Below are positions 35,326 through 46,614 of a stretch of DNA of 64,000 bases, piece after piece. The position numbers and the translations under genes were made by a program. Each line of letters opens with the position of its first letter. The stretch's first letter is position 1. The notes below the pieces were generated by a model. The model worked only from the letters and a program-made list of their open reading frames with translations. It was not told the origin of the DNA and ran no database searches. This stretch comes from Miscanthus floridulus (lineage: Eukaryota > Streptophyta > Magnoliopsida > Poales > Poaceae), in NCBI RefSeq assembly GCF_019320115.1, contig NC_089591.1:24344502-24408501 (forward strand), read 5' to 3'.

Positions 35326-35492
35326 GTTGCTAACTCCTCTACAGTTGTAACCTTTCTTTTGAAAGTTGATGTAATCTTGTAACCTCCCATGTTGTTTTAT
35401 GGAAACCTTGTTTATAAATGTTTTTACAAATTTTCTTTTCCATTACTTAACCCTAGGCTTTAGGCATTACTTAATCTTGGGGCAAGATTTCT
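35326..35492 (+). other. Element G 3' untranslated region
   Basis: AT-rich sequence between the stop of the polyprotein and the polypurine tract. No gene. Confidence 0.6.
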
Positions 35493-35507
35493 ATAAGGGG
35501 GAGTAGC
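35493..35507 (+). promoter_or_regulatory. Element G polypurine tract
   Basis: The bases ataagggggagtagc are adjacent to the TG of the LTR. Confidence 0.78.
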
Positions 35508-38319
35508 TGTAACACCCCTAGTGTTAAGCATCACTAAAACTTGATCATGTCATCATCATGCATAGTAAGCATCCCTTGTAGCTAACCATGCCTTGGATTT
35601 ACTAAAAACAATGTTATTAGTTAGTTATGCAATGCATTTGTGATGTGTTGTGCTTAAACCAAAAATTCACTTTAAGGTACTTTGTGACCTTTTATTTTTG
35701 AATTTCACTAAAATACTTGAAAACATACCCTAATAAATTTTGAGGTGTTAAGTGTGTACTTTACACTAGTGTCAAGTGTGGGTATGAGTTCAAGCCCAAA
35801 CCATTAAAATTTGAACTTCAAAATTGAAATCAGAATTGAAATCCAATACTTAGACAGTTTTGCCTAAGTCCTGGAATTTAGTTTGTGAATTCATTTTTGG
35901 GGGAATTATTAAAGTGAATTTCATAAATAAAGTTGTCCAAACATTAACATCATTTGTTAGTACAAAATTTGTACTTTGCAATGGTGTTAATGGTTGAAAG
36001 GGTTGCTTGGTAATTAGTCACTAATTAATTCACCTAAGTTGCTAATCAAATTAATTTTCAAACCCCTTAACTGAACCCAATGTTTTAGTTCCATGTATCC
36101 TTGTTCCCCATCCTTGATCTCTCAATCTAGTTGAAGTTTGAGGTTGATTCTATAAGCAAAGTTGGAGAGGATGTGTAGATGAACAACTTTTGTTTAGGGC
36201 ATTGATCAAGTTGATGTTTGGACCATGGGGAAAAGGAGAGGAGAAGAAGCTTGGTCAGTCGTCTTCAGTAGCAGTGGTAGCAGCCTGCTCACCAACTCAT
36301 CACCAACCGCCACCACCCTAGCGCCGATCAGCAACACGAAGGCACATAGCTGCTTCGTGGTCATAGCTACAAGTAGCTGCTGTCACATGGAGACGTCGCG
36401 TCTTTGCCGATAAAAGCCCATGCCATCATCATCTTCCCTTTTTCCTCTTCTCGCTTACCGCCGGCAACCTCCTTCCACTGGCCAAAATTCATCGCGCTCG
36501 CCACACCATCATCCAATTCCTCATGCCTGTAGCTCCACCTTGCCTTTGCACACCTTCCTGGCCAGCTAGCCTCACCTCTCGCTGCTACAACCTTCTCTAG
36601 TGCTGGTTGCTGTCGTGGCCACCCCGCCATAGCCGCCGCACTCACCTCACTGTGGCCATCCACATTTGGCTACCCATTCTCCCTTCTATCTTTTGTTCTC
36701 TACTCACCTTGGCACTATGATGCTCATCAACTTGATGGTTGATTTATTCCTCTATAGGTCATGCCGAAACGTCACCTCGTCGTTAGGTTAACGCCATCGT
36801 GACTGCCATCAACGAAGGTGACACATCTTTGTTCTTTCCCAGCTTCAACCATCAAGCTAGGCATAATCACGGTGAGCTCATGGTTGTGTAGGTCACCTCT
36901 ATTTTACCGCTACCAGTGGCTAGTAGCCAATGTGCCACTCGTAGCACCGCCGTAGTCACCATGGCCTACATAAAGCTCATGCGGGTTCATAATCCTTTCA
37001 ACTTTCACCTTGTCCAGGGTATAGTAGATCATAGGGAAGCCGTTGGTACCGTCTCCGTTATTAGAGACCTCATCGTTAGCATGTTTTGCCACATCGGAGC
37101 ACCACCGGCTGCCATGGTCACCATTGTGTGTGCTATGGTGTGCTAGGCGCCCATCTCATACCATCAGGGTGTGTGCGAGAGAGAGGATCTCGTCGGGGTA
37201 AGCCCCGTCACCAAGGACCTCATCGGCGACGAGAACCCGCTGATCAAAGCTAGCGCTACCGTGGTCAGTGTGATCGGCACTATGCCTTAACCTCAGGCTC
37301 GCCTATTAGTGGTTGGGGTTAGCCAGAGGGTGGGTAACAAAAGGTTTTCGATAATTTTTTATTTAAAAAAACAAATATGTATTGATTCTTGTTAACTTTA
37401 TAATTATTTCTTGGAGCCTGATAAAAATGTGAAATTTTTTGAGTAGATTTAATATCATATAATCTATCTAGGAAAAATATGAGATGGGCTTTTTCAGTCG
37501 TTTGGCATGCTTAAAATTACCTCTTTTAATTAGAAATTGGACCTTCCATGATTTTTATAGGCTAAAAAAATTATCTTTTAATCGGTTTGAATCATCGTTT
37601 GCTCTATAGTAACAAGAGACTTGATACCCGCACCATCATTGTAGATAATTAATGGAATAAGGGTACTTATAATCACCTGCTAAGATGATTAATGAAGTGA
37701 TTGATTTAGATTAGGTTCAAACTAGAGACTTATAATGATTTAACTAGGGCTAAAACATTGAAAGTAAGGATTAATCTTTAGTAAGCTTTTTTGCAAAGGT
37801 TAATCTTGATTCTTGCTATAGACTTACCTTGATTCCCCGTAAGCCTGCATATCCTTGGAGTCTTTCCTTTTCGTCGGTTAAGTCTTGTTGAGTACCTTTG
37901 TACTCAGGGTTTTTTAAACCCTTGTTGCAGGAGGACAACCAGCACTAGAGAAGTTTGTTGTGCACCCTTGGGCAGGGTGAATCTCCCTTGTGTGTTATTA
38001 AAGTGGTACCATGCATGCTACCCTACTATTTAGTTGGATAAAACTTATGATTTGTAATAACTAAATAAATGATTTTGTAAACTTACGGTTTGTAAGACTT
38101 CCGCTATTTATTCTAATGTAATATATTTGTATAAATTGTTATAATACTGCAATGTCTTCTGTGATGTATCTTGCTCAGAAAGATAAAGTGGATGATTCAG
38201 GTTTCCCGAGGACACCCAATAGACTACCGAGATTGTGTGGCTTACATGTGCCATAGTTAGAAATCTATGAGACAATGATAGGCGCACGTGGGCCACATAT
38301 TTTGGGTGGTTCTGCCACA
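35508..38319 (+). repeat. Element G 3' LTR (2812 bp)
   Basis: Starts TGTAACACCCC and ends GTGGTTCTGCCACA, the same kind of tail as A (AGTTCTGCTACA) and E (GGTTCTATCACA). The GC-rich block is about 36220-37330 and contains no domain. The hairpin/CAG block is at 37890-37930. No second LTR is in the window, so the end was inferred from motif similarity. Confidence 0.75.
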
Positions 38320-39355
38320 GTGGCCGCTCAGCATGGCTGGTGCGGCTGGGGGATAAGGCAGTGGCCTTCCCTTCCCTTCTTTCTCTTTGGAACTATTCCT
38401 TATTCTTGCATCTGAGATCCAAACAAAGAAGAACAAGCTCTCCTCTCCTTATCTCTGACTCCCAAGGATTTGTGCTCCATTCAAGTGAGAGATCGAGCCC
38501 TAATGTTGATCTTTTGAGAGCTTCAAGAGTATCTCTACCCTCTCCTCTCCTTTCTCAATCGTGGTGCTCATTCTTGAGAGGATTTGAGGGAAACCCTAGT
38601 GTGTGCATTAGAGGTTGCATATTTGGTGTCCCTAGGTGGTGATTGCAATTGTGGATTTGTTATTACTCTTGGTGATTGTCGTCACCTAGATGGTTGGTGA
38701 TTTGTTGATTGGTGAGGAGATTTAGTGATTGTGTCAGCCCCAAATCAATGAATATATTTGTGAGGGATTCTTGACCTTTCCCCGATGGAGAGCCAAAAGG
38801 TACTCTAGTGGATTGCGCGTGGCTTGTGTGATCCACATCTTGTGTTGGTTGTGCGGCACCCAATTGCAGGTTAGGCATGTGATGCCTATTAGCACGTGAA
38901 CCTCCAAGTGGGTGAATCACCATAATAGGGACTAGCTTGCTGGTAAGCAAGTGAACCTTAGAAGAAAAATCATTGTGTCAATTGGTATTCATTGTGATTA
39001 ATTTTTCGCTTGCCTAATTCGGTATACACCTCTCTACCTCTCTTGCATTACATTTATATATATATATCTTGTGTAGAGGTAGTCTTGCTAGTCAGTGTAG
39101 CTCTCTTGTGTAGTATAGAAGTAATTAGTTAAATTACTTGTTTAGTTAGCTTACTAGCTTAGCAAGTAGTGACTTAGCCATTGATTGATACATAGAGATC
39201 ATAGTATACTAGACTTGTGGATAGCTGGCTTGCAACACTAGTAGAGCTAGCGCAATATTCGCTTCGCCATTTATTTATCTAACAAGTTGTCTTAGTGTTG
39301 TTGTAGAAAATTTTTATAGGCTATTAACCCCCCTCTAGACATTTAGGACCTTTCA
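38320..39355 (+). repeat. I: probable copia-type LTR remnant
   Basis: About 1 kb without a credible gene. Its 3' end (ttaacccccctctagacatt, then aggacctttca) resembles the C-rich end of copia LTRs just before the primer site, but no primer site follows because element H begins at 39356. The start is not defined. An AT dinucleotide run lies at 39056-39068. Confidence 0.42.
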
Positions 39356-39936
39356 TGTGGCGACGTCTTATTGTTGAGTCTAGACCAGACTCGCCCCTTC
39401 AGGGTCAGGTCCTGCCGATGCCAGGGTTCGGTCCCTCTACTCCTCCATTTCTTTTTCTATAACTTTAACCACATCACCCTTGCTTCCAAGTTGCTAACGA
39501 CAAAGTGTATAACTCATGTGCATCTATGTTAGCATTTTTCCAAGAATTTTCAATTGTTAATTGTTAACACACTAGGTCCTAATGCATATGCATGTATGAC
39601 TTCACCTAGTGTCACTTGATAACCGCTTAACCATGATTTTCCCCTCTTCATAGATGGCTACGTATCCTAAATACACACACACCCTCTATGGTGTCTTGAG
39701 TGCTAAAACAAAATCCTATTTGATACCTTTGCCTTGATCATCCTTGGTGTTTGTTTTTCTCTTTCTTCTTTTGCAAGTTGGAGCACTTGATCATCTCTTT
39801 TGGTCACCTCTATCACCATGACCATCATCTAGCTCCACCACTTGTTGTGTACTACCCTATCTCATACACAACACTTGATGACAAGGGTTAGCATACTAGG
39901 TTTCATCAATTAGCCAAAACCAAACTAGGGCTTTCA
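39356..39936 (-). repeat. Element H 3' LTR (probable, ~581 bp)
   Basis: On the minus strand it starts TGAAAGCCCTAG immediately after a polypurine tract and ends CGTCGCCACA at 39356. No second copy is available to confirm the left end. Confidence 0.55.
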
Positions 39937-39950
39937 ATCTCCCCCTTTTT
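39937..39950 (-). promoter_or_regulatory. Element H polypurine tract
   Basis: On the minus strand AAAAAGGGGGAGAT abuts the presumed LTR start, the usual form in Sirevirus-like copia elements. Confidence 0.72.
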
Positions 39951-41119
39951 GGTAATTGATGACAACCCTTTCACATAGATATTCAATAAAATCATTTTGG
40001 ATTCATGTTGCTTGCCCAAGCATATTACCATGTGTAAAGGATATGGACTAGTTTCATAAACCCGAATTGGTAGCATTAGCTCCCCCTACATATGTGCTAA
40101 GAATTTGGGTTGAAAGCCTACACATATGCATAGATAGGAAGTGTGGGAGAGTAATGACTACCAAATGATGCTTAGGTGTAAAGAATGGACCTTTGAAGCG
40201 TGATACCAATCAGAGTTGCCATTTGAACATCTTCCTTAGCACCATGGTAAGCTATATATACTTGCAAAACAAAAACACACTAGATACCTCATGAAATCAA
40301 CATTCTAAGTAAGGCTATAGTACCACTTGTAAATGAGCAAGGTATATCTAGCTATCATCCTATGCATGCTAGTTTTTCATTTCAACAATCAATTTTACAA
40401 CTAGCATACACCATACAAGCATGGATATTGAATTTAAAACTTGTGCCATGCAAGCAAGCATATGTAATGCACATTCAAATGCACCATGCAAGTTTATGAG
40501 CTTGCTCCCCCTACTTGTGTGCTTCAAATTTTAATTGATCCCCTTCTCTCCTCCTATCTTATCTTTGCACTTTCTCCGCTATCTTTGTGAATTACTTCTC
40601 CACCTTTGTCATTAATTCACACAAAAGGTAAGCTCAAATTTTAGATAGGTTGAAGTGAAACCATGTTATGTGAGGATCATTTCCCCAAATTTGGTTCAAT
40701 CGATCATTTACCAAAGAAATTTAACTCTGTTTGATCCAAGGACAACAAGCTTCTTCACACAACTTTCATTGGTTATCTTCCCATGTTGAGTTAAACCCTT
40801 TTAGTTTGCTTTCTAGATTCGACACTAGGTTCATAAGCCCACAAACATGTCATATGCTACCACTAGATCATTTCAAGCATAGAAGCAATAGTGGTACCAT
40901 ACAAGCATCAAATCCATTTGATTTTCATGAATAAACCTAAGACATTTGAGGAATGACTAGATCCACTAAACAAGTCCTTAGCAAAGGATGAATGCCATGC
41001 CAAATTATTTTACCTTTGTTAGCTCAAAGGAGAGGCATGTCATATAAGTGGGGTGCATCAACACATATTTGAGAAGTCAAGTATGTTTAATTCATTCCTT
41101 AGCTTGCAAAACCTATTCT
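39951..41119 (-). other. Element H 3' noncoding region with repeated polypurine motifs
   Basis: No open frame of note. On the minus strand the motif GTAGGGGGAGC occurs at 40079-40089 and again at 40503-40514, in addition to the tract at the LTR. Multiple polypurine motifs upstream of the 3' LTR are an established mark of Sireviruses. Confidence 0.65.
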
Positions 41120-41830
41120 CATCAAGTGGCTTGGTGAATATATCGGCAAGTTGATCTTTGGTGCCCACACTCAATAAAAATGTTCCCTTTTTGTTGATGG
41201 TCTCTTATGAAATGATGGCGGACATTAATGTGCTTTGTTCTTGCATGTGGAACCAAATTATTGGTAAGCTTCACAAAGCAATGGCACTTATTTGAACTTG
41301 ATTCCAAAGTCTTTCAAAGTGGCCTTTATCTAAAGTAATTGAGCACAACAACTACCAGTTAAAATATACTCTGCTTCAGTGGTTGAAAGTGCTACACTAT
41401 TTTGCTTCTTTGATGACCAAGACACAAGTGATCTTCTCAATAGTTGACATGTGCCCGATGTGCGCTTACTTTCCACTTTGCATCCCGCATAGTTGGAGTC
41501 TGAATATCCAATTAACTCAAAGTTTGCTCCCTTGGGATACCACAATCCAACAATTTGTGTATGCTTCAAATATCTCAATATTCTTTTTGTAACCTTCAAG
41601 TGACTCTCTCTTGGTGAGGCTTGAAATCTAGCACACATGCATACACTAAACATCACATCTAGCCTTGATGTAGTCACATAGAGTAGGCTTCCAATCATAG
41701 ACAGATATAACTTTTTATCCACCATGTTGCCACTAGCATCACTATCCAAATTTTCCATTTGTTCCCATGGGTGTACAAATAGCTTTGGCCTCATCTATAC
41801 CAAACTTCTTGAGCATGCCTTTGATGTACT
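41120..41830 (-). pseudogene. Element H RNase H
   Basis: Copia RNase H and C-terminus. The open stretch 41794-41330 includes YLSMIGSLLYVTTSRLDVMFSV, then LRYLKHTQIVGLWY, then IGYSDSNYAGCKVESKRTSG (catalytic Asp in YSDSNYAG) and the SWSSKKQNSVALSTTEAEY motif. After stops near 41325-41300 the frame resumes as TKHINVRHHFIRDHQQKG and ends with DIFTKPL-like sequence near 41122. It is nearly intact. Confidence 0.9.
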
Positions 41831-42820
41831 TGCCTTGACTTACAAATGTGCCATTCTTGATTTGCTTAATTTGAAGACCAAGGAAGTAATTAATCTCTCC
41901 AGTCATGGATATCTCAAACTCACTAACCATCATATTTCCAAACTCTTCACAAAAGACTTGATTGGTTGAGCCAAAGATAATGTCATCCACATATATTTGC
42001 AACACAAACAAGTCATTTCCTATCTATTTGGTGAAGAGAGTGGTGTCAATCTTGCCCATCTTGAATCCATTAGAGAGTAGGAAGTCCCTCAACCTCTCAT
42101 ACCATGCACTCAGTGCTTGCTTCAAACCATACAATGCCTTTCTTTGCTTGTAAACATGGTTGGGTTTCTTCATATCTTCAAAACCGGGTGGTTGTTCAAC
42201 ATACACCAACTAATTTACCCATTCAAGAAAGCACTCTTCACATCCATTTGGTACAACTTGATGTTGTGGGCACAAGCATAGGCTAGCAAAATCCGAGTAG
42301 CTTCCAATCTAGCCACTAAGGCATAAGTTTCTCCAAAGTCAAGACCTTCAACTTGTGTATAGCCTTGAGCTACCAATCTTGCCTTGTTCCTTACAACTAT
42401 CCCATCTTGATCTTGCTTGTTTTGAATGACCCACTTAGTTCCAATCACATTGTGATCCCTAGGCCTCTCAACTAACTCCCAAACTTGATTTCTTGTGAAG
42501 TTATTTAGCTCTTCATGCATGGCATTAACCCAATCAACATCATTCAAAGCTTCTTCAATTTTATTTGGTTCATATGATGACACAAATGAGAACAATTTTC
42601 TTTGGTTCATATGATGACACAAATGAGAAATGCTCACAATATAATCCAATCTTGATCTAGTTTGCACACCTCTTGAGATATCACTAATAATAGTATCCAA
42701 AGGATGATCTCTTGCAACATTGGTTGGTTGGAGTATTTGAACTTGATTGCTTGCACTTGGATGGACATTTGATTGATCCACTTGAGATGATAAACTAGCC
42801 ACTTGCTGATCTTGCACTTG
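41742..42820 (-). pseudogene. Element H reverse transcriptase
   Basis: Three open stretches (42817-42215, 42209-42024, 42011-41742) separated by single stops give an almost continuous copia RT: VWELVERPRDHNVIGTKWV, then KARLVAQGYTQVEGLDFGET, then YQMDVKSAFLNG (first Asp), then VEQPPGF, then ALYGLKQALSAWYERL, and finally LQIYVDDIIFGS with the YVDD catalytic pair. This is the best-preserved polymerase in the window besides E's. It overlaps the start of the RNase H region. Confidence 0.92.
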
Positions 42821-43033
42821 AGAACACTTTAACTAGCTTGATTTTGATCATGAGAACCACTAGCTTGCACATTCGAGTTAGAGAGCACTTGATTTTTGTC
42901 ATCTTCAACATCAATCCTCTCTAGGCCTTATATCACCAACATCCATGTTCTTCATAGCATTGATCAATTGAGTGCCTCTCACATCATCTAGATTCTCATG
43001 TTCTTATTGGGAACCCTTGGTTTCATCAAATTC
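42821..43033 (-). pseudogene. Element H integrase-reverse transcriptase linker
   Basis: Low-complexity linker in several frames. Next to J it reads VEFDETKGS (43035-43010), which joins the EEVHD of the integrase end at 46620 across the J insertion. Within the upstream RT region a 37-bp tandem duplication starts at about 42564 and repeats at 42601, shifting the frame. Confidence 0.75.
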
Positions 43034-43038
43034 AACAT
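43034..43038. repeat. Target-site duplication of element J (aacat), left copy
   Basis: The bases aacat precede J's left LTR and recur at 46615-46619 after its right LTR. Confidence 0.9.
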
Positions 43039-43447
43039 TGTCGACAAAAGATGCTCGGTAGTCATCCGAGGGGTATCCCACGAAGGTAGATTGATCGGTG
43101 GAGGTGCACATAATCAGGAACCGGATGGTGACACAAGGCGTAGAGACAACGATTTAGATAGGTTCGGGCCATCTAATCGATGTAATACCCTACGTCTTGT
43201 GTCTTTGGTGTATTGTGTTGGATATGGGTTGCATGTAGATCGATGTCTGCTAGGGGACCCCTGCCTCTCCATATATATTCTAGAGGGGTAGGGTTATAAG
43301 GAAAGTATCCTATTTGGTACTATACAATATCTTACAGTGCATGTCGACTAGTGCCATGCATGCCTTGATCTTGTCGGTTGGGCCACCTCTGAGGGTGCAG
43401 CCCATGTCTTGTCTTGTCTTATGGATACCGGGGGCCATACCCCCACA
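43039..43447 (-). repeat. Element J 3' LTR (409 bp)
   Basis: On the plus strand it runs TGTCGACAAAAG to CCCCCACA. It matches 46211-46614. The TATA position has drifted to atatatat at about 43271-43278. Confidence 0.92.
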
Positions 43448-43464
43448 GCTAGTCCCTGAGCGCC
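43448..43464 (-). promoter_or_regulatory. Element J polypurine tract region
   Basis: On the minus strand GGCGCTCAGGGACTAGC abuts the LTR. D has GGTGCTCGGGGACTAGC in the same position. Confidence 0.65.
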
Positions 43465-43556
43465 TTGTATCCATTGTGCAACACCATCTTGAGCTTGTCT
43501 GAGCAGGTGCGAACAAAGCCGAGCAGTCAGACTCATGGTCTGACCACCGTGATGAG

Positions 43557-43635
43557 TTGCCGAGTGGTTGTGAACCATCGTCGAGCAGTTGTGAACCTTC
43601 GCCGAGCAGTGTGAACCGTTGCCGAGTAGTGTATC
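43557..43635 (-). repeat. Short ~25-bp tandem repeat in element J
   Basis: Four imperfect copies of a unit containing gccgag(c/t)(a/g)gt followed by gtgaacc, separate from the 37-bp array. Confidence 0.6.
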
Positions 43636-43859
43636 CTAAGTAAGGCTTGCCATAAGGATGTAAGGTGCTCAAGTTCAAAATCTAAAAATTCTTCCACTTA
43701 GGAGAAGTGTAGCCACTTAGACTCCATCAATGAGGATGGTAAATCAAGAAATAAGCACTACATTCACCGCCAGGTGAAGTGTAGCCACTTAGTCCATGAG
43801 CCTGCTAGAAGATGAAGAATGAATATTGTAGCAGGGTCAAAGAAAAGAAGTCTGAAAGC

Positions 43860-43980
43860 TTGTCGACGTCATCTAACATGCACATATCAAGACCCCAGAT
43901 GTGCTGCCCAAGATCAACACCCTTATCCAAACAACATGGAGCAGCTCGATAGCACACCAATGAGATGTAGTAAGATCCCT
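43860..43980 (-). other. Element J interior between 3' end and array
   Basis: Noncoding. The stretch 43640-43860 before it aligns with D's interior (about 56270-56500), showing that J and D share a 3' end. Confidence 0.55.
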
Positions 43981-44950
43981 AGCATAGCTGGCGATGTCTG
44001 AGCACCAAGGAGTCCCCGGCATAGCTAGCAATGTCTGAGCACCGAGGAGTCCCTGGTGTAGCTAGCGATGTTCGAGCATCGAGGAGTCCCCGGCATAGCT
44101 AGCGATGTCCAAGCGCCAAGGAGTCCCTAGCATAGCTGGCGATGTCTGAGCACCAAGGAGTCCCCAACATAGCTAGCGATGTCCGAGCACTAAGGAGACC
44201 TAGGCATCACTAGCCATGTCCAAGCAACGAGGAGTCCCCAGTGTAGCTGGCGATGTCCGAGCATGGAGGAGTCCCTAGCATGGCTTGCGATGTCCGAGCA
44301 CCATGGAGTCCCCGGCGTAGCTGGCGATGTCCGACCACTGAGGAGTCCCCAGCATAGCTGGTGATGTCCAAGCGCTAAGGAGTCCCCGACATCACTGGTG
44401 ATGTCCAAGCATCAAGGAGTCCTTGGCGTAGCTAGCGATGTCCGAACACTGAGGAGTCCTTGGCATCACTAGCCATGTCCAAGCAACAAGGAGTCCCCAG
44501 TGTAGCTGGCGATGTCCGAGCATGGAGGAGTCCCTAGCATGGCTTGCGATGTCCGAGCACCATGGAGTCCCCGGCATTGCTGGCGAAGTCCGAGCACTAA
44601 GGAGTCCCTAGCATAGCTAGTGATGTTTGAGCATCGAGGAGCCCACGGTGTAGCTAGTGATGTTAGAGCACCAAGGAGTCCCCGGCGTAGCTAGTGATGT
44701 CTGAGCACCATGGACTCCCTGGCATAGTTGGCGATGTTCGAGCATTGAGGAGTCCCCGTGTGTAGCTAGCGATGTTTGAGCATCAAGGAGTCCCCGACAT
44801 AGCTAGCGATGTCTGAGCACCGAGGAGTCCTTAGCATCACTGGCGATGTCTGAGCACCGAGGAGTCCCTAGCGTCACTGGCAATGTCCGAGCACCGAAGA
44901 GTCCTTGGTATAGCTGATGATGTCCAAGCACCGAGGTAGTCCCCGATGTA
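43981..44950 (-). repeat. 37-bp tandem array (~26 units)
   Basis: The unit contains GATGTCCGAGCACC, then GAGGAGTCCC, then GGCATAGCTGGC. Counting the agtcc core gives about 26 units over about 970 bp. A seven-unit block (about 44206-44311 against 44465-44571, spacing 259 bp, or 7 x 37) is duplicated with almost identical variants, so the array grew partly by multi-unit duplication. The unit is not a multiple of three, so it is not a protein repeat in one frame. Three units together give a 37-codon period on the minus strand. Confidence 0.93.
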
Positions 44951-46190
44951 GCTAATGATGAAGCACGAGCGACAAATAGTCCGGTCAACTGGTCGGCAGC
45001 GAAGTGAGCTTTGAGTAGAAGCGATCGATGAACAGTCCAATCAACTGGTCGGCGATGAAGTCCATGAACCTAGTAGTTTGACCTAGTTGATCAGTGGAGA
45101 AGTCCAAGCACTAGGTGGTTCAATCACCTAGACAATGATCCTGCAATACAAATATGTAGAATAGGTAGTATATGATGTAAAATATATGAACTCCAGAGAA
45201 GAATCAATAATGGTGATGAAATAGCGTATGTAGCTTGGCAATCAGTTGGTGTGAAGATGTATTTATATTTAATATAAACCACCCAACAAGTTAGTGTGTA
45301 GCTGAGTCTCTAGCCCTAGCTAGCCCATTAACCATAACGCGGAGCGTAGAGCCTAGTGTGTGTGTCGGAAGAACAAAGCGTCACTAAGGAGCTACTGCCG
45401 ACCACCCATAACACAGAGGGCAGATGCTCATGCATGTGTATGGAGGAGCCGAAGACTAGGCCATCTCTAGGGACATCTGAGCGTCAACATGACTGTTTGG
45501 GGGTTCAGAAAATCATTTAAAGAGCAAACATGGAGAAAACAGCTTGGAGAAACATTATGGCGATATACAAAGATTGGAGAATATTTAGATAAATATTAAA
45601 GCATGTTAGCTTTAGACAAAATGTCTGGTCGGTGGCATATGGCGTTATCTGATCAGCGTTGACTAAGACCAGAACACGTGCATGGTGAAGTTGTCAGCGA
45701 TGATCCCATTGATGTTGAAGTCGAGATTGCTTTGCTTCGATGTGGAAATAGCTGCTATGGCCTTGCGTCTTGCTTTTGCTTGCTTGTAGATCAACCGTGG
45801 TCATGTTGGATCACCGAGGCAGAGTCGGTAGGGGCCAGGAGTCAAATGATCGCTACTCGCCTAGGGAGGTGGAGCTTGATCGATCGAACCAATCTTGTCC
45901 CATGTGTAGCTCCTAGTTGTAGTTTCTTATCTTGGCTCTGTAGATTGATCCACGTCCGCCTTTACTTCTTGCTTGCTTTGTAGATCCATATGTACATTTG
46001 TTGGCATCAGGTATTAGTGGATTGAAATCATGACTAGTGCTCTCGACATAGAGCATGCTATTGTGAGTTGGATCAAGACATCGAGATCATCGTAGATTGA
46101 TGAAGGACACTACCACTGAGAGAAGCCGAGTTGCCATGGATGGCGCTGATCTTGAGATCCCATCTGGTTTGCCATGGACCAGCATGCACA
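44951..46190 (-). other. Element J 5' interior
   Basis: No gag or pol motif in either strand. A short plus-strand frame at 45678-45983 has no recognisable domain and is probably chance. Near 44985-45060 there is a two-copy repeat of agtcc...tcaactggtcggc. Confidence 0.5.
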
Positions 46191-46210
46191 CCAACTACCT
46201 AGTGCACCAA
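46191..46210 (-). promoter_or_regulatory. Element J primer-binding site (probable)
   Basis: On the minus strand TTGGTGCACTAGGTAGTTGG follows the LTR directly. It resembles element B's site (GTTGGCATGCCAGGTTGG), with TGG in the right place. Confidence 0.6.
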
Positions 46211-46614
46211 TAGTCGACAAAAGATGCTTGGTAGTCCTCTGAGGGGTATCCCATGAAGGTAGATGGATCGGTGGAGATGTGCGTGATAGGAACCAGATGG
46301 TGACACAAGATGTAGATACAATGATTTAGATATGTTTGTGCTGTCTGATCGATGTAATACCCTATGTTCTGTGTCTTTGGTGTATTGTATTGAATATGGG
46401 ATGCATGTAGATCGATGTTCGCTAGGGGACCCCTGCCTCTCCTTATATACTCTAGAGGGGTAGGGTTATAAGGAAAGTATCCTATTTGGTACTATACAAT
46501 ATGTTGTGGTGCACATCGACCAGTGCCGTGCACGCCTTGATCTTGTGGGCTAGGCCACCTCTGAGGGTGCAGCCCATGTCTTGTCTTGTGGATACTGGGG
46601 GTCATACCCCCACA
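46211..46614 (-). repeat. Element J 5' LTR (404 bp)
   Basis: On the plus strand it runs tagtcgacaaaag to acccccaca, followed by the duplication aacat. The terminal TG has become TA on this side. A TATA box (minus strand TATATAAGG) is at 46441-46449. Confidence 0.92.

Larger units (their letters stand above)
33802..38319 (+). mobile_element. Element G: 3' portion of a Tekay-like chromodomain gypsy element
   Basis: Contains the RNase H-integrase linker, integrase, chromodomain, polypurine tract and a 2.8-kb 3' LTR. Everything upstream of the linker is missing from this side of K, and should lie left of the window if K and A are insertions into G. The LTR head TGTAACACCCCTAGTG is close to A's, but the rest of the LTR is distinct. 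Confidence 0.82.
43039..46614 (-). mobile_element. Element J: short non-autonomous TAT-type LTR element with tandem array
   Basis: LTRs at 46211-46614 (5') and 43039-43447 (3') are flanked by aacat. On the minus strand they start TGTGGGGGTATG, share the TATA box of elements B and D, and are followed by a B-like primer site. The 2.76-kb interior has no gag or pol domain in any frame I read. Its most obvious content is a 37-bp repeat array. Mobilisation by a TAT relative is likely but inferred. Confidence 0.88.

Noticed and set aside
36225..37146. Possible host gene fragments (short GC-rich frames) between retroelements
   Set aside because: They lie inside G's LTR, in the same relative position as the GC-rich blocks of the other LTRs, with no splice or domain evidence.
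39370..39450. tRNA-like features: a perfect GAGTCT/AGACTC hairpin and ggttcggtccc resembling a B box
   Set aside because: No full cloverleaf can be built and the spacing from any A-box-like sequence is too long. It lies in what looks like H's LTR.
43981..44950. Possible CRISPR-like array
   Set aside because: The units are contiguous head-to-tail with no unique spacers, and the setting is a plant retroelement.
44190..45040. Minus-strand open frames with a repeating 37-residue pattern
   Set aside because: A by-product of a 37-bp repeat read in three frames. No start, context or domain supports a protein.
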